From: Chthonomonas sp. UBA1950
GTDB taxonomy: Bacteria; Armatimonadota; Fimbriimonadia; Fimbriimonadales; Fimbriimonadaceae
DNA: 52,763 nt
Assembly (NCBI GenBank): GCA_002336105.1
Contig: DDEQ01000034.1
Coordinates: 157,853 to 210,615 of the forward strand
Reading direction: 5' to 3'
Made by a program: the position numbers and the translations under genes. Of this stretch, positions 50,207-52,763 are shown one piece after another; within the stretch, counting starts at the first letter, position 1, and each line of letters opens with the position of its first letter. The notes under the pieces are model-generated. The model worked only from the letters and a program-made list of their open reading frames with translations, made no database searches and was not told where the DNA came from.

Positions 50207-50998
50207 CTAGGCGCTGAGGACAACTAGGCTGAATTCGTCTGGGTTGAGCGAAGCTCCACCCACTAGGCCTCCGTCAATGTCCGACTGCGAGAACAGCTCA
50301 CCGGAGTTAGCAGGCTTGACGCTGCCACCGTACAAAACTCGGATGCTATTTGCCGTTTCGGTATCGAAAATATCAGCGAGAGTGCTTCGAATCATTGCGC
50401 AGACTCGGTTCGCCTCAGGCGTGTCGCAAACCTTGCCGGTGCCGATTGCCCAAACCGGTTCGTAGGCCACGACTCCAGAAAGGAACTCTGCTCCATCGAT
50501 ACCAGCCAAACCACCTTTGAGTTGAGTCTTAATGACTTCGTCGGTTTTGCCCGCTTCTCGCTCATCGAGTGTTTCTCCGACACAAAGAATTGGTGTGATT
50601 CCATGATGTAGCAGAGATTTGATTTTAAGATTGACGGTCTCGTCGGTTTCTGCAAAGAAAGGAACCGTTGATTCTGGCGTTTCGAGTTTTCCAAATTTGC
50701 CACGAGTTTCGGAGTGTCCGACGATACAAATCTTCACTCCAGCATCAATCAGCATGGGAGCGCTGATATGCCCAGTAAATGCTCCGGCGTCTTTCCAGAA
50801 AACGTCTTGCGCACCAAGATAAACCTTAGTTCCTTCGAGGGCTTTTCTCACTGCAGGGATGCTCAGAAAGGTCGGGCATAGCCCCACTTCTACATTCTGC
50901 TTCTGATCCACAAGCTTCAAAAATGCTTGTACCGCCGCCACAGCTTCGCGCTGTGTTAGGTTCATCTTCCAGTTTCCAACCACCAACTTTGTTCGCAT
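50207..50998 (-). CDS. tpiA: Triosephosphate isomerase
   Basis: Interconverts DHAP and glyceraldehyde-3-phosphate. GNWKMN (K11), the catalytic H95 in GHSETR, the catalytic E180 in AYEPVWAIGTGK, and YGGSV and GGASL phosphate-loop motifs are all present. The 263-aa length is slightly long because ~13 extra residues lie between GHSETR and ETDETV. GGGAG lies upstream of the ATG. No other glycolytic gene is adjacent. Confidence 0.97.
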   Translation of the reverse strand: MRTKLVVGNWKMNLTQREAVAAVQAFLKLVDQKQNVEVGLCPTFLSIPAVRKALEGTKVYLGAQDVFWKDAGAFTGHISAPMLIDAGVKICIVGHSETRGKFGKLETPESTVPFFAETDETVNLKIKSLLHHGITPILCVGETLDEREAGKTDEVIKTQLKGGLAGIDGAEFLSGVVAYEPVWAIGTGKVCDTPEANRVCAMIRSTLADIFDTETANSIRVLYGGSVKPANSGELFSQSDIDGGLVGGASLNPDEFSLVVLSA

Positions 50999-51241
50999 CT
51001 TCAGTATCTCCCGGCCAGCTTAGCCTCTGTTTTTGTCTTTTGACTCCTTCTAGACTATCACGCAGAGGCCCTGTCCGACTAGCCTATTGCTATGAACCTC
51101 GCTTAACGATAAAAGGTGTGTAGAAAACTCGGTCGATTATAGAAATAGCTTCACCAATCATTCTGAGGACAGCTTTGGAACATCTCGCCCAACGATGCTA
51201 CCAAGTTATGCTCGGTTTTCGACCTTGGGTAAAGTCTCGCC

Positions 51242-52588
51242 ATGCGGCGTATTCTACTGATTGCCGTGATAGCAATGTGTCAACTCGTTGGCGCACAAGT
51301 CACTGTAGATAATATTGATGCTGGAGAGTTGGTTCGCTATCCAGTCGTGATTCTGAAAGGAACCGCAAAAGGCAACGATGTCATTTGTGGTCTTGACTGG
51401 AAGCACATGAATCGCTTTCCAAATGTCGATGGCAAATACACGGCACTTGTTGAGCTCAAGCAGGGCCCTAACATGGTCATCCTTCAATCTGCGGAATCCA
51501 CCATAAAGATCCGTCTGGATTACCGCCCGATGACCACTCCTTACAAGGTGCGAGTAGTCTATTTAACGGCATCGGACGAAGACACCCAATATCAGTCTCC
51601 GGATCCCAAGGACACTGACTACCTTGCCAAAATCGATACCTCACTGAAACTACTTCAAAGTTTCACGGCTGAATCCATGGATCGCCTAGGCTATGGAAGA
51701 AAGACCTTTGCCCTTGAACTAGATGACAAAGGGAAAGTCGTCGTTCATGTCACTAAACACACGAAGACAGGTGCTGAGTTGAGATCAATGGAAGATCAGG
51801 CCCTGTGGCACATGTTCTATCAGTTTCTTGAACCCACCTACTCCTATGATGTCAATAAGGTCTGCGCCATTATGGCGTTTACTCGCTACGACGTTGCGAC
51901 GCAGAAAGCTCATGGCCACACAGCCTTGGGTGGTGGAGGGCTTGGTTTATTCGGCTCTGGGAGCATGTACACCTGGCCAGCAAGCCTGAGCGATGTTCCC
52001 AAAGTGTTTGGCGACGCGACAGTGATCGATCCTGCCAAGTCATTCGACGATAGCGGATTGAGAGGAACGATGTGGGCATCGGCTGCGACAACTCTCGGCG
52101 CGGTGATGCACGAAATGGGGCACACCTTTGGGCTTCCTCATTCAAACGACCCTCTTAGCATCATGTCCAGAGGCTTTGATCACATCAATCGGATGTTCAT
52201 GCAGACCGAGCCTCCGAGGAAGGGACAGACTGAAATCTATAGTATTAAGCCGGAGGATGCTTCACGTTGGGACGCTTTTCAGGCAGCCCGGTTGAATGTT
52301 CATCAATGGTTTCAAGCCGACGGAAACTCTGGCAAGAAATTCGAAACTGCCACTCCACCCACGCTCACGATCGTCGAAGGACAACTCGTGGTTAAAGCTC
52401 CGTATGGCATCCGAGTTCTTGGAGCAGAGGCAGATGGTCATCCAAGCGCGTTTTACGAGTATCGGGGAACGCCCCCGACTGAACTTAAAATAAAGCGGAG
52501 CGAGCTTCAAGACAAAGTCGGCACAGTAAAGGTGAGCTACTACGTGATCGACTCGCAAGGAAACGAGGTTCGGCTAGTAGAACCTTAG
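51242..52588 (+). CDS. Exported metzincin-like zinc protease
   Basis: After a signal peptide the central part (~270-330) carries HEMGHTFGLPHSND, matching the HExxHxxGxxH zinc signature, and LSIMSRGFDH downstream supplies a Met-turn. Together these define a metzincin-type fold, similar to the Metallopep (YIL108W-like) group. Flanking regions are beta-rich; the C-terminal ~90 residues may be a separate beta-sandwich. TAAAGT ends 6 nt before the ATG, no Shine-Dalgarno. Substrate unknown. Confidence 0.82.
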   Translation: MRRILLIAVIAMCQLVGAQVTVDNIDAGELVRYPVVILKGTAKGNDVICGLDWKHMNRFPNVDGKYTALVELKQGPNMVILQSAESTIKIRLDYRPMTTPYKVRVVYLTASDEDTQYQSPDPKDTDYLAKIDTSLKLLQSFTAESMDRLGYGRKTFALELDDKGKVVVHVTKHTKTGAELRSMEDQALWHMFYQFLEPTYSYDVNKVCAIMAFTRYDVATQKAHGHTALGGGGLGLFGSGSMYTWPASLSDVPKVFGDATVIDPAKSFDDSGLRGTMWASAATTLGAVMHEMGHTFGLPHSNDPLSIMSRGFDHINRMFMQTEPPRKGQTEIYSIKPEDASRWDAFQAARLNVHQWFQADGNSGKKFETATPPTLTIVEGQLVVKAPYGIRVLGAEADGHPSAFYEYRGTPPTELKIKRSELQDKVGTVKVSYYVIDSQGNEVRLVEP

Positions 52589-52607
52589 GAGCAGGTACAA
52601 CAAAGAA

Positions 52608-52763
52608 ATGGCTCTGAACGTCTTCGGTCGAACCAACCAGGCATATCCGCCTGTCTGGCTTAGCCTTTCGCTTCCCCGCTCCTCTGATCAGGGAGCAATT
52701 CAGAGCCTCGTAAGTTCTGTTCGCTCTTCTGGCGTTCCAATCGACATTAGCGGCTCACCCGCC
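52608..52763 (+). CDS. Partial ORF running off the window edge
   Basis: ATG 52608 opens a frame still open at the window end, giving 52 residues (MALNVFGRTNQAYPPVWLSL, then a Ser-rich stretch). It starts 19 bp after the protease stop. AGGAG lies ~16 nt upstream, a little far. Too short to identify. Confidence 0.45.
   Translation, partial: MALNVFGRTNQAYPPVWLSLSLPRSSDQGAIQSLVSSVRSSGVPIDISGSPA

Overview
The window is ordinary bacterial chromosome with dense, compact operons, many 1-20 bp gene overlaps, moderate GC, and no rRNA, tRNA, CRISPR array or intact insertion sequence that I can recognise. The gene set suggests a deep-branching diderm-like bacterium. It includes alpha-type glycyl-tRNA synthetase, class II LysRS, a solute-binding protein fused to a sugar permease, a GH18-deacetylase-GT2 fusion, a PqqD/FtsX/LolD-like cassette and a DUF1287 protein. 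Armatimonadota (Fimbriimonadia-like) is my best guess, an inference from gene style that a marker-gene search would have to confirm. A recurring TANNNT box 5-7 nt before start codons suggests that many mRNAs are leaderless. Other genes use clear AGGAGG-type ribosome binding sites.

Layout. 1-4.0 kb: response regulator, a KdpD-type sensor without a kinase, and a KimA-like K+ importer. 4-6.5 kb: glyQ, a GIN-domain lipoprotein and an HD-GYP phosphodiesterase. 6.7-10.2 kb: a membrane-anchored protein, tatA, then a tightly coupled operon of a two-lobed unknown protein, a PqqD-like protein, a minimal FtsX permease and a LolD-like ATPase, convergent with a SPASM-like radical SAM enzyme. 11.3-19.2 kb: a serine beta-lactamase-like hydrolase, lysS, a membrane protein, a Cas4/RecB-like nuclease, an ECF sigma factor, speE and DUF1287. 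19.2-23.7 kb: cell-surface polysaccharide genes (a trifunctional GH18/NodB/GT2 protein and a separate NodB deacetylase). 23.7-27.3 kb: a minus-strand operon of SDR, two M16 peptidase-like proteins and a redoxin.

27.4-33.6 kb: a haem/copper oxidase-like secreted protein, then the coupled housekeeping operon hisN-like, ruvX, mltG, yqeG-gtrA fusion, aroE and tsaC/sua5. 33.6-39.5 kb: a tiny membrane ORF, a Gfo/Idh/MocA dehydrogenase, a 485-bp non-coding gap with RNA-like structure, and a two-gene sugar ABC importer lacking its ATPase. 39.5-44.1 kb: an accessory region centred on disulfide chemistry (MauE-like protein, Cys-rich secreted protein, two tail-anchored unknowns, a 39-residue secreted peptide, VKOR-thioredoxin fusion). 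44.1-46.8 kb: groES and groEL behind two tandem CIRCE-like operators, with a four-helix-bundle (S23/IVP-like) gene flanked by inverted repeats between them. 46.8-52.8 kb: two unknown membrane proteins, a GHL10-type glycosidase-like protein, tpiA, a metzincin-like secreted protease and a truncated ORF at the edge.

Most interesting for follow-up: the S23/IVP-like cassette inside the groE operon with tandem CIRCE sites; the strongly promoted 39-aa secreted peptide divergent from VKOR-thioredoxin beside the MauE/Cys-rich operon; the PqqD/minimal-FtsX cassette; the single-chain polysaccharide machine; and the leaderless-promoter pattern.
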